Shown here piece by piece: positions 35,917 to 47,118 of a stretch of 64,000 nucleotides of DNA. The notes below the pieces were generated by a model that had not been told where the DNA came from, made no database searches, and saw only the letters and a list, made by a program, of their open reading frames with translations. Every line of letters begins with the position of its first letter. Within the stretch, counting starts at the first letter, position 1. Origin of the DNA: Aquicella siphonis. GTDB taxonomy: Bacteria > Pseudomonadota > Gammaproteobacteria > DSM-16500. The stretch lies in the NCBI RefSeq assembly GCF_902459485.1, contig NZ_LR699119.1, positions 2,232,001 through 2,296,000 of the forward strand, given 5' to 3'. The translations under genes were made by a program, and so were the position numbers.

Positions 35917-37208
35917 TATGCTTGCGACCTGCAGAAAGTTTCCCGCATGAAAAATGTGATGATGAGCGCGGCAACAAATGCCACCGGCATGATCAACATG
36001 GCCTGATTAAAATCGGCAGCCGTATAGATTGAGACGCCATTGATCATTTCGTGTGTGCCGCTTCTTTCCATTAACCATCCGAAAAAAGGAGGAATGATAA
36101 AACCGCTGGCCATGATGCATAGCGAATCAATACTGACAGACGTGCTTGTCAGGTAAATAGGATTTAATTCCGCGATCAGGGGGTAGGTCAGGACTTGCGA
36201 ACTGGTGACGAGACCAATCAGGAAAAATAGAAAAACCAGCGACCAGATGGATAACCCGGGCGCATACATGAGGATACCCATTACAACCAGTGACAGCACC
36301 GCGCCCGCAATCATGGGAATCACCCGCCTTTCAATGTGGTCCGATATCCAGCCATACAACAGGGAACCCGCGATCACGCCGACAAAAAACAGGGTCGTGG
36401 CATAAGAAGCCTGCTCATGGCTGACATGATGAACTTGTGTCAGATAAAGAATTCCCCATAATCCGCCCAGTACAAATACCGGCAGATTGATCAACGCCGT
36501 ATAAAATCCACCCAGCCAGTTTTGCGGGTTCAGCGCAGCCAGCTTGATACAGCGCCACAATCCCAGTTCTTTCAATTGCAGGTGATCCGTCTTTGCCTCC
36601 TCTTGGGCATCGGGCGGACGGTCTTGAACGATTAGAATCGTTACCAGCAGGATAACGACTCCCAGTCCGGTATTGACATATAAGGCATGGCGCCAGCTGC
36701 CTAGGTACTGCGTCAGCCACTCAAAAGGGGTCTGCGCGACCAGCCCGCCCAGCATGGCCATGGTCACCACCACTCCTGTTACAAAAGCCATGCGCCTGGG
36801 GGCAAACCATCGGGATGCAATACGGATACAGCTCAGAAAACAAAAGGAAGCGCCAGCCCCGACCATAAAGCGCCCTGCGGCCGCTACCCAGTAAGTACTT
36901 GCCATAGAGAAAATAAATGTTCCCAGCGTACAAAGACTAATCGCAAAAATCAGAATCTTCCGGGTTGAAAACCGGTCCAGTAAATTCCCCGCGGGAAACA
37001 GACAAATGAAATTGGCATAAAAATACATGGAGAACAATTGCCCAAGCTGTACCGCGTCCAGGTGATAAGCTTCTCTTAGCTGCTCATTGATAGCGTTGAA
37101 AAGATTCATTTGAATAAATTCATAAAAGAAGAAAAGCGACGCCGTCAATGTCACTATCCAGGCCAAGCGGGTGTGCACTGTTTTTTCGTGTGTGTGTCTA
37201 TCAGACAT
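35916..37208 (-). CDS. MFS transporter, probably for nucleosides
   Basis: Protein of 430 residues with 12 helices; the MFS loop motif reads [10 protein letters not shown] after helix 2. The gene sits between deoC and deoB and is coupled to deoB, so a nucleoside or related substrate is likely. In Legionella the Pht branch of MFS carriers imports amino acids and nucleosides, and this protein has the general form of that type of carrier, but substrate choice cannot be read from the sequence. It is not the NupG/NupC kind in any stretch I recognise. Confidence 0.75.
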   Translation of the reverse strand: MSDRHTHEKTVHTRLAWIVTLTASLFFFYEFIQMNLFNAINEQLREAYHLDAVQLGQLFSMYFYANFICLFPAGNLLDRFSTRKILIFAISLCTLGTFIFSMASTYWVAAAGRFMVGAGASFCFLSCIRIASRWFAPRRMAFVTGVVVTMAMLGGLVAQTPFEWLTQYLGSWRHALYVNTGLGVVILLVTILIVQDRPPDAQEEAKTDHLQLKELGLWRCIKLAALNPQNWLGGFYTALINLPVFVLGGLWGILYLTQVHHVSHEQASYATTLFFVGVIAGSLLYGWISDHIERRVIPMIAGAVLSLVVMGILMYAPGLSIWSLVFLFFLIGLVTSSQVLTYPLIAELNPIYLTSTSVSIDSLCIMASGFIIPPFFGWLMERSGTHEMINGVSIYTAADFNQAMLIMPVAFVAALIITFFMRETFCRSQA

Positions 37209-37302
37209 AGTGTGAGTTCTTGTTATAAAAAAGATGGGTAATTTTAATCATAAGTGAGACCGTTAGGCCAGAACTCCTTGTACCCTGGCCAGGATAATCC
37301 GC

Positions 37303-38097
37303 TTACAACGCCAAGCTCGCCAGCATTTCATCCATCAGCTTGCTCGCGCCTATCCGGAATGTCTCCGGCCGCGTCCAATCATGACCCATGATCTGATCCG
37401 CGAGCTCCAGGTACTGGCCCGCCTGTACAATGTCTCTGACACCGCCTGCTATCTTGACTCCAAGCAACCGTTTCAACTGCGGAGCCGCATGCCGTATAAC
37501 CAGCAGCATGACCGCCGCCGCCTCAAGTGTCGCGCCTTCCGGAATTTTGCCGGTTGAAGTCTTGATAAAATCCGCACCGCCTGTCAGCGCGTCCAGACTC
37601 GCGTCAGCGATAATAGCCGCATCTCGCAATGCGCCGGTTTCCAGTATCACCTTGAGCGCAACATGCTGACCGCAGGCAGCCTTACAGGCCGTGACAAACT
37701 GGCGGGCATACTGTCGCTCACCGGCCAAATAGCGCTGATAAGGAAAAACAACATCTATCTCGTTCGCTCCATCTTCCAGCGCCCGGCCAATTTCCACCAG
37801 CACAGATTCCAGGGAGGTTTCACCTTCAGGAAAATTGACCACCGTCGCCGTCCTGACTGTAGTACCTGATAATTGCGCGGCCACTTGTCGTACAAACCGC
37901 GGATAAACACAGACTGCCGCGACACTGCCCAGACCAGTCCGGGCTTTTTCACAAAACAAAGCTATGGATTCTTCCGTGTCAGCGGCATTGAGACTGGTCA
38001 AATCCACCAGCGGCACAATTCGTTGAATCAATTCAGGACTGGTTTTGACCGGTCTGAGCGCCTGCAGACGTTCTTTCACCGCCTCACCCCAGTACAT
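37303..38097 (-). CDS. deoC: Deoxyribose-phosphate aldolase
   Basis: Protein of 264 residues, class I aldolase. The Schiff-base lysine lies in ADFIKTSTGKIP, and VKIAGGVRDIVQAGQYL contains the second catalytic lysine; IVPLVDLTSLNAADTEES is the usual N-terminal start of the barrel. It splits deoxyribose 5-phosphate to glyceraldehyde 3-phosphate and acetaldehyde. It overlaps the phosphorylase gene by 14 bases. An imperfect GGCCAG/CTGGCC hairpin lies in the 94-base gap behind it, without a T run. Confidence 0.95.
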   Translation of the reverse strand: MYWGEAVKERLQALRPVKTSPELIQRIVPLVDLTSLNAADTEESIALFCEKARTGLGSVAAVCVYPRFVRQVAAQLSGTTVRTATVVNFPEGETSLESVLVEIGRALEDGANEIDVVFPYQRYLAGERQYARQFVTACKAACGQHVALKVILETGALRDAAIIADASLDALTGGADFIKTSTGKIPEGATLEAAAVMLLVIRHAAPQLKRLLGVKIAGGVRDIVQAGQYLELADQIMGHDWTRPETFRIGASKLMDEMLASLAL

Positions 38098-38917
38098 TAC
38101 TCACCTCTTTCAAGAATTCCGGAACCAGCTTGATGAGTTTTCGCGCGCCGATTTCGCCAAAATGCAATGTGCCTTCATGCGATATTTTTTCCTTGCTCAT
38201 GCCCGCGGCAAGGTTAGTGATGGCAGCCACACATGCCACGCGTATACCCGAATGCCGCGCGATGATGACTTCCGGCACCACTGACATGCCCACCGCATCC
38301 GCACCCCAGCTCTTGAATGCGCGGATTTCGGCAGGGGTTTCGAATGACGGGCCTAACGTCGATATGTAAACGCCCTTGTGTAAAGGGATATTAATCCGGT
38401 TGGAGGCACTCACCATCAAATCCTGCAGCATGGGATCATATGCGTCATCCATGCTGACAAACCGCGGCCCTATGGTTTCATCATTCGGACCCACCAGCGG
38501 ATTGCCGGGATGAAAATTAATATGATCTTGAATCATCATTAATTCACCCGGCCCCACTTCGGGACGCATGGATCCGGCTGCGCAGGTGATCATCAGGACA
38601 CCCGCGCCAAGCCGCTTGACGATTTGTACCAGGGTACGTATGGATTCATAAGACACCCCTTCATACAAATGCAGGCGCCCGCGCAAACATACGACAGGGA
38701 TATTATTCAATTGCCCCATCACCAGCAGCGAGGCGTGACCATACACCGCACCCGCTTGCAGCCCGGGTATGGCCTGATAAGGGATGGATACCGGATTGGT
38801 AATCTGTTCAGCAAGAGAAGACAGGCCTGATCCCAATATCAACCCCGCTTTGGGAGCAAACCCCTTTGGGGTATACCGGTTGATAACTTCCATCACTTCT
38901 GCCATTTTTACAGTCAC
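38084..38917 (-). CDS. punA: Purine nucleoside phosphorylase (trimeric type)
   Basis: Protein of 277 residues. The start is probably GTG at 38917, eight bases after AGGAGA; an ATG lies four codons later. Trimeric PNP motifs are clear: LILGSGLSSLAEQI (phosphate loop), GRLHLYEG, TCAAGSMRPEVGPGELM and GPSFETPAEIRAF, with GADAVGMSVVPEVI near the base site. It splits inosine and guanosine type nucleosides, and deoxy forms, to base and (deoxy)ribose 1-phosphate. It is not the hexameric DeoD type. Product flows to DeoB. Confidence 0.92.
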   Translation of the reverse strand: MTVKMAEVMEVINRYTPKGFAPKAGLILGSGLSSLAEQITNPVSIPYQAIPGLQAGAVYGHASLLVMGQLNNIPVVCLRGRLHLYEGVSYESIRTLVQIVKRLGAGVLMITCAAGSMRPEVGPGELMMIQDHINFHPGNPLVGPNDETIGPRFVSMDDAYDPMLQDLMVSASNRINIPLHKGVYISTLGPSFETPAEIRAFKSWGADAVGMSVVPEVIIARHSGIRVACVAAITNLAAGMSKEKISHEGTLHFGEIGARKLIKLVPEFLKEVSNVLG

Positions 38918-38963
38918 AGATCATTTCTCCTGAATATGCTTATTTATGATAAACCCGGGCTTG

Positions 38964-39971
38964 CTATCTGGCTTTCATCCAGACGGACGCCACATCCAAC
39001 ATGCGGTTAGAGAAGCCCCACTCATTGTCATACCATGCCAGGATTTTTACCAGGCTGCCTATCACCTTGGTTCCGAAGGTATCAAATATCGCAGAAGCCG
39101 GATTATGGTTAAAATCAACAGAAACCAGCTGCTCTTCATTGAATGCCAGCACACCCTTCATGGGGCCCGCTGCTGCCTTGCGGATTATCTCATTGACTTC
39201 CGCCACTGTAGTATTCCGCTTGGATTCGAAAGTCAAATCCACCAGCGACACATTAATGGTCGGGACACGCACGGCAAATCCATCCAGTTTTCCATCCAGT
39301 TCCGGCAACACCAGTCCCAACGCGGAAGCCGCCCCGGTTTTGGTGGGAATGATGGATTGTGTGGCTGAACGAGCGCGGCGCAAATCACTGTGATAAACAT
39401 CAATCAGGCTTTGATCATTGGTAAAAGCGTGCACTGTATTCATCAACCCGCTGACAATCCCTATCGCTTCATGCAAAGGCTTGACCACAGTAGCGAGACA
39501 GTTGGTGGTGCAGGAAGCATTGGAGATGACGGTATCGCCCGCCTTGAGAATGTGGTCGTTCACACCATAAACAATGGTTGCATCCACTCCGGTAGCAGGC
39601 GCTGATACAATCACCTTTTTAGCACCGGCTTCAAGATGCATGGCTGCTTTTTCTTTCGTGGTAAACAAGCCGGTACATTCAAAAACGATATCCACGTTTA
39701 ATTCTTTCCAGGGCAGTCTTTTGGGATCCCGCTCTGCTACGACCCGGATTTTATCTCCATTGACGATGATTTCATTTCCTGACACTGTCACTTCACCGGG
39801 AAATTTTCCATGCGTCGTGTCATATCGCGTAAGATGGGCATTGGTATTAACATCGCCCAGGTCATTGATAGCGACAATCTGGATTTCAGAGTGCAGTTTT
39901 TTCTCGTAGTGAGCACGCAAAATGTTGCGACCAATTCGGCCATAGCCATTAATCGCAATACGAATCGTCAT
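38964..39971 (-). CDS. gap: Glyceraldehyde-3-phosphate dehydrogenase
   Basis: Protein of 335 residues. [17 protein letters not shown] is the NAD-binding start; the catalytic Cys154 lies in [23 protein letters not shown] closes the chain. It oxidises glyceraldehyde 3-phosphate in glycolysis. It follows tkt after a highly structured 155-base gap and precedes the phosphorylase gene by 46 bases. Confidence 0.96.
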   Translation of the reverse strand: MTIRIAINGYGRIGRNILRAHYEKKLHSEIQIVAINDLGDVNTNAHLTRYDTTHGKFPGEVTVSGNEIIVNGDKIRVVAERDPKRLPWKELNVDIVFECTGLFTTKEKAAMHLEAGAKKVIVSAPATGVDATIVYGVNDHILKAGDTVISNASCTTNCLATVVKPLHEAIGIVSGLMNTVHAFTNDQSLIDVYHSDLRRARSATQSIIPTKTGAASALGLVLPELDGKLDGFAVRVPTINVSLVDLTFESKRNTTVAEVNEIIRKAAAGPMKGVLAFNEEQLVSVDFNHNPASAIFDTFGTKVIGSLVKILAWYDNEWGFSNRMLDVASVWMKAR

Positions 39972-40019
39972 AGTGTGTCTCCCAATAAAATGATTTTATA
40001 ATCCTCTTGTAATGGCCGC

Positions 40020-40108
40020 GGGGTGTGTATCCTCGTAATCCGCTTAGGGGAAGACTTGTGCTTTCCCCTTAAGACACCCCAGGCACCAGTCCCGCAGCAA
40101 CCCGCGGG
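40020..40108 (-). promoter_or_regulatory. Nested hairpins in the tkt-gap gap
   Basis: An outer stem GGGGTGT (40020-40026) with ACACCCC (40074-40080) encloses an inner stem CTTAGGGGAA (40043-40052) with TTCCCCTTAAG (40063-40073, one bulge). A further hairpin CCCGC (40091-40095) with GCGGG (40104-40108) lies next to the tkt stop. No T run follows on the minus strand, so an mRNA processing or attenuation element is as likely as a terminator. Confidence 0.5.
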
Positions 40109-40126
40109 AAGCAACCCTTACACTTC

Positions 40127-42175
40127 TCAAGCACATTTTTCCTTCAGGCGATGCGCGGCGTTGGCAACAGAATATATAACTTCTTTTGTCATTGCCACCA
40201 CTCGATCAACCGTGATTCCGCAATCGCGGAAGACATCCTTGGCGGGAGCCGACGCCCCGAATCTGTCCAGTCCGACAATCTTCCCCTGAGGTCCAACAAA
40301 CCGGTACCAACCGCCAGTGGCCGCCGCTTCAACCGCGACCCTGGCTAATATGGTATCCGGCAAAACCTGACTGCGGTAATCTTCGTCCTGAGCGAGGAAT
40401 ACATCCGTTGACGGCATGGAAATCACCCGCACATAAATTTCCTCATCATACAGCTGCCTGGCTGCTTCCATCGCCAGCGCCACTTCAGATCCCGTCGCAA
40501 TCAATATCGCGTCAGGATGCCGGTCTTGCGCATGATCCATCAGGATATATCCGCCACGTGAAATCAGTGATAATTGCTCTGCGGTCCGCTCCTGAAACGG
40601 CAAGGCCTGGCGCGACAGCAACAAGCAAGTCGGACCCTGATATTCAATAGCCGCCCGCCACGCGGCAGCGGTTTCAACCGTGTCACACGGACGCCAGGCA
40701 GACAGGTTAGGCATAAGCCGCAGGCTGGGTATATGTTCGACAGGCTGATGTGTCGGCCCGTCTTCACCCAGTCCGATTGAGTCATGCGTGTATACAAACA
40801 CAACGCGCTGGCGCATGATCGCCGCGAGGCGGATGGCATTGCGCGCATAATCAGAAAATGTCAAAAACGTTCCGCCAAACGGCAGTATGCCCTTGTAAAG
40901 CGCCAGGCCATTCATGATGGCTGACATGCCAAACTCGCGCACGCCATAATGAATATAGCTGCCCTCAGGCGTATCGGCGGTAAAAAGTTTCATGCCTTGC
41001 CAGTTAGTGCAGTTGGATTCTGTCAGATCAGCAGAACCGCCCATCATTTCCGGCAGCAGGTTTGCGAAATGATCCAGACAAAGTTGTGATGCCTTACGAG
41101 TGGCGACGGTCTGTTTTTTTTCATTCAAGGCATTCAGCAACGCGTCTGACTGTTCCTTCCAGTCGCGCGGAAGAGAAGAACGGATACGGCGCAAAAATTC
41201 CTGCGCCAGATCCGGATATCGGTCCTGATAACGGCCAAACAGCTTGACCCACTCGCCTTCCAGTACCTCGCCGGATTTGCGCATGTCCCATGAAGCATAA
41301 ATTTCTTCCGGAATAACAAAGGGCTCATGTGGCCAGTTGAGGTGGGTACGCACTGCGGCGACTTCCTTTTCTCCCAGTGCCGCGCCGTGGGTGCCGGCTG
41401 TTCCGGCCAGATTAGGCGAACCCCAGCCTATGGTGGTTTTGCAGCAAATCAACGTTGGCTTGTCCGAAACAGCCTGCGCGGAGAGGATGGCGTCACGCAA
41501 GGCTTCACTATCATGTCCGTTGACCGCCTCAATCACATGCCAGCCGTAAGCCTTGAATCGCAAGGGGGTATTATCTCCAAACCACCCGCTTACGTCACCG
41601 TCAATCGATATGCCATTGTCATCATAAAAAACGATCAGCTTGCCCAATCCCAGCGTTCCCGCCAGGGAGCATACCTCATGCGAAATGCCTTCCATCAGAC
41701 AGCCATCACCAACAAAGCAATAGGTAAAGTGATCCACCACTGGAAAATCGGGGCGGTTAAACTGCGCGGCCATATGGCGCTCTGCTATCGCCATCCCCAC
41801 CGCGTTACCCAAGCCCTGGCCCAAAGGCCCCGTGGTCGTTTCCACGCCCGGCGTATCGCCATATTCCGGATGCCCCGGCGTCCTGGAGTGCAACTGCCGA
41901 AACTGCCTGATATCGTCCATGGATAAATCGTAGCCGGTTAGATGCAAGAGTGAATAGAGCAGCATGGCACCATGGCCATTGGACAGGACAAAGCGGTCGC
42001 GGTTCACCCATTCCGGATTGTTGGGATTATGACGCAAAAAATCATGCCATAAGACTTCGGCGATGTCCGCCATCCCCATAGGCATTCCGGGATGGCCTGA
42101 ATTGGCTTTCTGAACGGCATCAATACTGAGAAAGCGGATCGCATCCGCCCTGTCTCTACGCGTAGGCTGCGGCAT
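40127..42175 (-). CDS. tkt: Transketolase
   Basis: About 682 residues from the ATG at 42175; the longer frame adds 11 residues. The thiamine diphosphate motif begins at [12 protein letters not shown], the glutamate needed for cofactor activation lies in [14 protein letters not shown], and [14 protein letters not shown] is the usual N-terminal region. It moves two-carbon units between pentose and hexose/triose phosphates. It links the pentose from nucleoside breakdown with glycolysis in this gene cluster. Confidence 0.97.
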   Translation of the reverse strand: MPQPTRRDRADAIRFLSIDAVQKANSGHPGMPMGMADIAEVLWHDFLRHNPNNPEWVNRDRFVLSNGHGAMLLYSLLHLTGYDLSMDDIRQFRQLHSRTPGHPEYGDTPGVETTTGPLGQGLGNAVGMAIAERHMAAQFNRPDFPVVDHFTYCFVGDGCLMEGISHEVCSLAGTLGLGKLIVFYDDNGISIDGDVSGWFGDNTPLRFKAYGWHVIEAVNGHDSEALRDAILSAQAVSDKPTLICCKTTIGWGSPNLAGTAGTHGAALGEKEVAAVRTHLNWPHEPFVIPEEIYASWDMRKSGEVLEGEWVKLFGRYQDRYPDLAQEFLRRIRSSLPRDWKEQSDALLNALNEKKQTVATRKASQLCLDHFANLLPEMMGGSADLTESNCTNWQGMKLFTADTPEGSYIHYGVREFGMSAIMNGLALYKGILPFGGTFLTFSDYARNAIRLAAIMRQRVVFVYTHDSIGLGEDGPTHQPVEHIPSLRLMPNLSAWRPCDTVETAAAWRAAIEYQGPTCLLLSRQALPFQERTAEQLSLISRGGYILMDHAQDRHPDAILIATGSEVALAMEAARQLYDEEIYVRVISMPSTDVFLAQDEDYRSQVLPDTILARVAVEAAATGGWYRFVGPQGKIVGLDRFGASAPAKDVFRDCGITVDRVVAMTKEVIYSVANAAHRLKEKCA

Positions 42176-42219
42176 GGAGGTTACCCCTGGAAAAAATATT
42201 TTGCGCATCTTACCTGAAT

Positions 42220-44409
42220 TTACCCTGCCGCACCATGCCCACCCTGAGGCATTTCATCCCCATAGAATTCCTGCAGCCGGCGCCGCAAATCATTCCCGGG
42301 GCTGGCTTTGGCAAACGGCGAAACCAGATCTGTTGTCCAGCGGCCCGTCGTCAAATCCGCCAGCACGAAATACGGCGAAACAATTTTCTTTTTGCGCACA
42401 AACTGCAATTTGTTTTTCACTTTTTCTCTCACCAGCTTGGTTTCCACCCGGGCGGGATAGTGTGCAAGCATCCACCCATTCCAGAGAACCGCCAGCTGCT
42501 TGTTACGGATGATCGATTGTTCAGCCGGAATACTCATCATCAGCAGTCCGCTTAATGGATTGATTGAATAAATGCCTATCTGGTGCTTGATGACTTTTTC
42601 CACATAAATGTGATCGGTTTCGATTTCCGTCATACTGTCGCCCGTTTCCAGGAACAAAGCTCGCGACCCGGACTCCGCCTTGACACTGCCGGTCAATTGG
42701 CCCCACAGGGAAATTCCGTCAACCTGCGCGAGGGAAGGCAGTTTGAGAAACTCAAGAATCGTGGGAGCAACATCCAGAAGAGAAGTCATTCCGCCTTTTT
42801 GCGCGGCAGGCAGCACCGAGCCAAAACGCCTGAACGCCAACAGGACGCGATATTGTGTCAGGCTTAACACATTCGTGCCCTGACCGTACGCTGTATTGAT
42901 CGTGTAATCACGCCGATAATTCGTGCTGTACTGGGACGCGGAACTCAGCCGTAGAGCCGGAATGATCCTGAGACCGCCGGGATCACCGGTATAGCGCTCT
43001 TTAGAAATGATGCGATCACCGGGCAATCCTAACGCCGTGCCGTGGTCTGATAACAGCACCACCAGACTGTTTTCAAGCAGGCCGTTATTTTTTAAAATAC
43101 CCATCAACTCGCCCAACTGCCTGTCAACCCCTTGCACACTGTTGCGATATTGGCCCGGCAGCGAACTTCTGCGCTGCAACCCGTCCTTGGCCCAAGTAAA
43201 CGGCCAGTGGGAAAGACACAAATGGATAGAGAGAAAAAGCGGCTTGTCTGCCCGGCCGGCCAAGCCCTGACGGACCAGACGCAAAAAACTTTCCGGTTCA
43301 TAAGTCACCGCAGCCGCACGGTTGCCATAGTTGAAAGGAAACAGCCACTTGCCCACAGACAGATTGACCAGCAGATTACCCAGCGGAAAATCCGTGAGAC
43401 TGCCGAGCAGGAAATCATTGACCCCCATTTGCGGCCCCAGTATCCGATCAAACCCATATGCCTCCGTGATATTGCTAAAGCGTTTTTCATCTGTAGCATA
43501 GATCGTTTCATAACCAGCCTGGCGCAGACGTCTTGGCAGTGTATCATTCACAATAACCCGCCCCGGATCCACGAGGTTATTCCGCGCAAAACTGTGCTTG
43601 GGGTATTTGGCGGTCAAAATGCTGACCCAGGAAGGAAACGTGCGCGCAAGCGGCGTATAAGCCTCGCTAAATACCTGTGCTTTTTTCAGAAAATCATCAA
43701 TATGCGGGGTACGGGCGGTCTTGTCGCCAAAGTATCCGGTAAAATCCGGCCGCAGGGAATCCAGCCCGATAATGATGATATCCGGCTTCGAATGCGGCGA
43801 TTTCTTTTGCACCGCTAGTACAGCCCGGGCAAGCCAGGCATCATACGCTGCGGCAGCTGCGGCCACGACCACGACAGCCAAAAGAAGCCTGGCCATGAAT
43901 CGGCAGTGGCCTTTCCAGAAATAGGAAACGAATCCGCTCAACGTGGCGGCGAGCAAGGGCACACTGGTCACTATTGCCCACCTGCCATTATCATCCCTGA
44001 ACCCGCCCAGGTCGGCCGTCAGCCTGGCAAAAAAGGAATCCGGAAAGTAATGCAGGTTTAAAGCCAGTACGTCGACACAGGCGAGACACCATAGCACAAC
44101 CCCCAGCCACAGGATTGCCGTTTTTGACAAGCCGAACAGTCTGCCGGTCGCAACCGTGATAAACCAGATCCACCCTATGAACAAGACATAAGCCGCAACC
44201 TGCAAAAGAATGTACGCAGCCATGGGCAGGAGTATGACCGGATGCAGAAGCTGAAGCACAATGGAAGCGTTGACCAGCGAATCAATGAGTTCAGTCACTT
44301 TGAAATGAATAATAAACAGGGACAGTTGCGCCGAGACAAAAAGAAAAGTCAGGCAGCACAGCATACCCAGCAGACTGGAAGGCTTGCGGTTAAATATGGA
44401 TTTGAACAC
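42220..44409 (-). CDS. Sulfatase/phosphoethanolamine-transferase-like membrane enzyme
   Basis: About 729 residues from the GTG at 44409, which has GGAG seven bases upstream; the longer frame starts at a TTG. Four or five helices in residues about 15-210 are followed by a periplasmic alkaline-phosphatase-fold domain: [18 protein letters not shown] (metal site), a likely nucleophile Thr in [17 protein letters not shown], and [14 protein letters not shown] (metal site). The layout, membrane part plus sulfatase domain, is like LtaS, EptA or OpgB type enzymes that move phospho-alcohols onto envelope glycans or lipids. The exact substrate is unknown. The gene lies 44 bases upstream of tkt and may share its transcript. 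Confidence 0.8.
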   Translation of the reverse strand: MFKSIFNRKPSSLLGMLCCLTFLFVSAQLSLFIIHFKVTELIDSLVNASIVLQLLHPVILLPMAAYILLQVAAYVLFIGWIWFITVATGRLFGLSKTAILWLGVVLWCLACVDVLALNLHYFPDSFFARLTADLGGFRDDNGRWAIVTSVPLLAATLSGFVSYFWKGHCRFMARLLLAVVVVAAAAAAYDAWLARAVLAVQKKSPHSKPDIIIIGLDSLRPDFTGYFGDKTARTPHIDDFLKKAQVFSEAYTPLARTFPSWVSILTAKYPKHSFARNNLVDPGRVIVNDTLPRRLRQAGYETIYATDEKRFSNITEAYGFDRILGPQMGVNDFLLGSLTDFPLGNLLVNLSVGKWLFPFNYGNRAAAVTYEPESFLRLVRQGLAGRADKPLFLSIHLCLSHWPFTWAKDGLQRRSSLPGQYRNSVQGVDRQLGELMGILKNNGLLENSLVVLLSDHGTALGLPGDRIISKERYTGDPGGLRIIPALRLSSASQYSTNYRRDYTINTAYGQGTNVLSLTQYRVLLAFRRFGSVLPAAQKGGMTSLLDVAPTILEFLKLPSLAQVDGISLWGQLTGSVKAESGSRALFLETGDSMTEIETDHIYVEKVIKHQIGIYSINPLSGLLMMSIPAEQSIIRNKQLAVLWNGWMLAHYPARVETKLVREKVKNKLQFVRKKKIVSPYFVLADLTTGRWTTDLVSPFAKASPGNDLRRRLQEFYGDEMPQGGHGAAG

Positions 44410-44536
44410 TTTGATACTCCGCGTTTCATGGAACCAACAGGCACTAGGATAGTAGTATCGCAAAATGAATCAAGCGAATCTGCCCGGCAGTCCTTGACCG
44501 GTTATTCACTTTGCCGGTTACCAAATCCACGTATAG

Positions 44537-44566
44537 CATGATATGATTGCCCAATTTTATATCATG
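44537..44566 (+). promoter_or_regulatory. Inverted repeat just upstream of metK
   Basis: CATGATAT (44537-44544) pairs with ATATCATG (44559-44566) across 14 bases, ending 17 bases before the metK start. It could be an operator or a hairpin in the 5' leader. It does not match a SAM riboswitch class that I know. Confidence 0.45.
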
Positions 44567-44583
44567 AGAAAGGTAAGGAAACT

Positions 44584-45744
44584 ATGCGTCAAAACGAATT
44601 CTTGTTCACATCCGAGTCCGTTTCTGAAGGCCACCCGGATAAAATAGCGGATCAAATATCAGATGCCATTCTTGATGCCATCATCGAGAAAGATAAACAT
44701 GCCCGTGTCGCGTGCGAAACCCTGGTCAAAACCGGAATGGTCTTTGTGGGCGGTGAAATTTCCACCAATGCCTGGGTCGACATCGAGCATATTGCCCGCG
44801 ATGTCATCAGCAGCATAGGGTATAACAGTTCTGAAATCGGCTTTGACGCCGAATCCTGCGCCATTATTACCGCAATAGGCAAACAGTCTCCCGACATAGC
44901 CGTGGGTGTCGATAAAAAATCCAAGGAAGAACAGGGAGCGGGAGACCAGGGATTAATGTTTGGTTACGCCAGCAACGAAACAGATGTTTATATGCCGGCT
45001 CCTATCACTTACGCCCACCGGCTGATGCGCCGCCAGGCTCAATTGCGCAAGGAAGATGTATTGCCATGGCTCAGACCGGATGCCAAATCACAGATCACAT
45101 TCCGCTATGTAGACGGCAAACCGGAAAGCATCACCAATGTCGTGCTTTCCACCCAACATCATCCCGATATCAGCCATGCCAACCTGGTTGAAGCTGTAAT
45201 TGAAGAAATCATCAAACCCACACTGCCTGAAGAATGGCTCAAGCACACGCAGTATTATGTCAACCCTACCGGCCGATTCGTCATCGGCGGCCCCCAGGGT
45301 GACTGTGGGTTGACCGGACGTAAAATCATTGTTGATTCTTACGGCGGCATGGCACGGCATGGCGGCGGCTGCTTTTCTGGAAAAGATCCCTCCAAGGTTG
45401 ACCGGTCTGCTGCCTACGCAGCCCGTTATGTGGCAAAAAACATAGTCGCCGCCGGACTGGCTGAGCGCTGCGAGATCCAGATTTCCTATGCCATAGGACT
45501 GGCCGAGCCCACTTCGATACACCTTGAAACATTTGGCACCAGCAAAATCCCTGAAAAAGATATCATCAAACTGATACGAAAACACTTTGATCTGCGCCCT
45601 TACGGGATCATCAAAATGCTCGACCTTTTGCAGCCTATTTATAAACCTACCGCCGCTTATGGGCATTTCGGCCGGGATGACTTGAATGTTTCCTGGGAAA
45701 TGACCAACAAGGCAGCAGACCTGCGCGACGCGGCAGGCCTTTAA
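44584..45744 (+). CDS. metK: S-adenosylmethionine synthase
   Basis: Protein of 386 residues. [24 protein letters not shown] is the ATP-binding start; [12 protein letters not shown] and [22 protein letters not shown] (shown partly) are the two family signatures. It makes SAM, used here by bioA, bioC, bioB and the TPR methyltransferase. A site AAGGTAAGGA lies before the ATG. Followed after 19 bases by ahcY. Confidence 0.97.
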   Translation: MRQNEFLFTSESVSEGHPDKIADQISDAILDAIIEKDKHARVACETLVKTGMVFVGGEISTNAWVDIEHIARDVISSIGYNSSEIGFDAESCAIITAIGKQSPDIAVGVDKKSKEEQGAGDQGLMFGYASNETDVYMPAPITYAHRLMRRQAQLRKEDVLPWLRPDAKSQITFRYVDGKPESITNVVLSTQHHPDISHANLVEAVIEEIIKPTLPEEWLKHTQYYVNPTGRFVIGGPQGDCGLTGRKIIVDSYGGMARHGGGCFSGKDPSKVDRSAAYAARYVAKNIVAAGLAERCEIQISYAIGLAEPTSIHLETFGTSKIPEKDIIKLIRKHFDLRPYGIIKMLDLLQPIYKPTAAYGHFGRDDLNVSWEMTNKAADLRDAAGL

Positions 45745-45763
45745 AAACACGAGGAATTTCATC

Positions 45764-47077
45764 ATGCAGGTAACCGCCATGAACAAACAGAGCACTGATT
45801 ATAAAATCGCAGACATAAGCCTAGCCGAATGGGGCCGCAAAGAAATCCGCATCGCGGAAACAGAAATGCCCGGCCTCATGGCGTTACGGGATATGTACAA
45901 AGATAAATATCCGCTCAAGGGCGCACGCATTGCGGGATGTCTGCACATGACTGTACAAACCGCGGTGCTAATCGAAACCCTGATTGCTCTGGGCGCAGAA
46001 GTTCGCTGGTCATCCTGCAATATCTTCTCCACACAAGATCATGCCGCCGCGGCCATGGCACAGGCGGGCGTACCGGTGTTCGCATGGAAAGGAGAAACGG
46101 AAGAAGAGTACTGGTGGTGCGTAAAACAGACTATTTCCGGTCCCGGTAACTGGCATCCCAACCTCATCCTGGATGACGGGGGCGACTTGTCCTTGCTCAT
46201 GCACAATGAATATCCGGAATTGCTTAAGCAGGTCAAAGGAATATCTGAAGAAACCACCACAGGCGTGCACCGGCTTTATGAAATGCATAAAACCGGTGAA
46301 TTGAAAGTTCCCGCCATCAATGTCAATGATTCGGTGACCAAATCCAAGTTTGACAACCTCTACGGATGCAGGGAATCCCTGATAGACGGCATCAAACGGG
46401 CAACAGACGTCATGATTGCCGGAAAAATCGCTGTAGTCTGCGGATATGGGGAAGTAGGAAAAGGCTGCGCTCAAGCCTTGCGGTCCTTTGGCGCGACCGT
46501 GCTGGTTACTGAAATTGACCCAATATGCGCGCTGCAGGCAGCCATGGAAGGTTATCGGGTGGTCACGATGGACGACGCCGCGTCCATGGGAAATATTTTT
46601 GTGACCGCAACGGGTAATTTTCGCGTCATCACACATGAACACATGTTAAAAATGCAGGATGAAACTATCATCTGCAATATCGGTCACTTTGATTCGGAAA
46701 TTGATATTGCCTCCCTGCGCAATTATCCGTGGGAAAACATCAAGCCCCAGGTAGATCATGTCACGCTGCCCAGCGGCAACCGATTGATTGTTCTCGCCGA
46801 AGGCCGGCTGGTCAATCTTGGCTGCGCGACAGGCCATCCCAGTTTTGTAATGTCCACTTCTTTTACCAACCAGGTCCTGGCACAAATTGAACTCTGGCAG
46901 CACAATGAAAAATACCCGCTTGGCGTATACGTTTTACCCAAAAAACTGGATGAAATGGTTGCCCGGCTGCACTTGCAAAAACTGGGCGCGAAAATTACCC
47001 GGCTCACAGAAGAACAGGCGCGGTACCTTAATATTTCCATGGACGGCCCCTTTAAGCCGGATCATTACCGCTACTGA
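45764..47077 (+). CDS. ahcY: S-adenosylhomocysteine hydrolase
   Basis: Protein of 437 residues. The NAD-binding [18 protein letters not shown], the substrate region [15 protein letters not shown] and the C-terminal KPDHYRY are all diagnostic. It splits S-adenosylhomocysteine to homocysteine and adenosine, closing the methyl cycle begun by metK. AGGAATTTCATC before the ATG supports this start; a later ATG at 45779 is possible. Confidence 0.97.
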   Translation: MQVTAMNKQSTDYKIADISLAEWGRKEIRIAETEMPGLMALRDMYKDKYPLKGARIAGCLHMTVQTAVLIETLIALGAEVRWSSCNIFSTQDHAAAAMAQAGVPVFAWKGETEEEYWWCVKQTISGPGNWHPNLILDDGGDLSLLMHNEYPELLKQVKGISEETTTGVHRLYEMHKTGELKVPAINVNDSVTKSKFDNLYGCRESLIDGIKRATDVMIAGKIAVVCGYGEVGKGCAQALRSFGATVLVTEIDPICALQAAMEGYRVVTMDDAASMGNIFVTATGNFRVITHEHMLKMQDETIICNIGHFDSEIDIASLRNYPWENIKPQVDHVTLPSGNRLIVLAEGRLVNLGCATGHPSFVMSTSFTNQVLAQIELWQHNEKYPLGVYVLPKKLDEMVARLHLQKLGAKITRLTEEQARYLNISMDGPFKPDHYRY

Positions 47078-47118
47078 TCTTTTTGGGTTATGATATGGAT
47101 ATCACGGAGGGCCGTAAC

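Noticed and set aside
44464-44583. SAM or SAH riboswitch before metK-ahcY
   Set aside because: I looked for the conserved cores of SAM-I, SAM-II and SAH motifs and saw none; only a simple inverted repeat is present.
45088-46642. Two frames of over 200 codons opposite to metK and ahcY
   Set aside because: Antisense to two highly conserved enzymes; the length is explained by codon use on the true strand.
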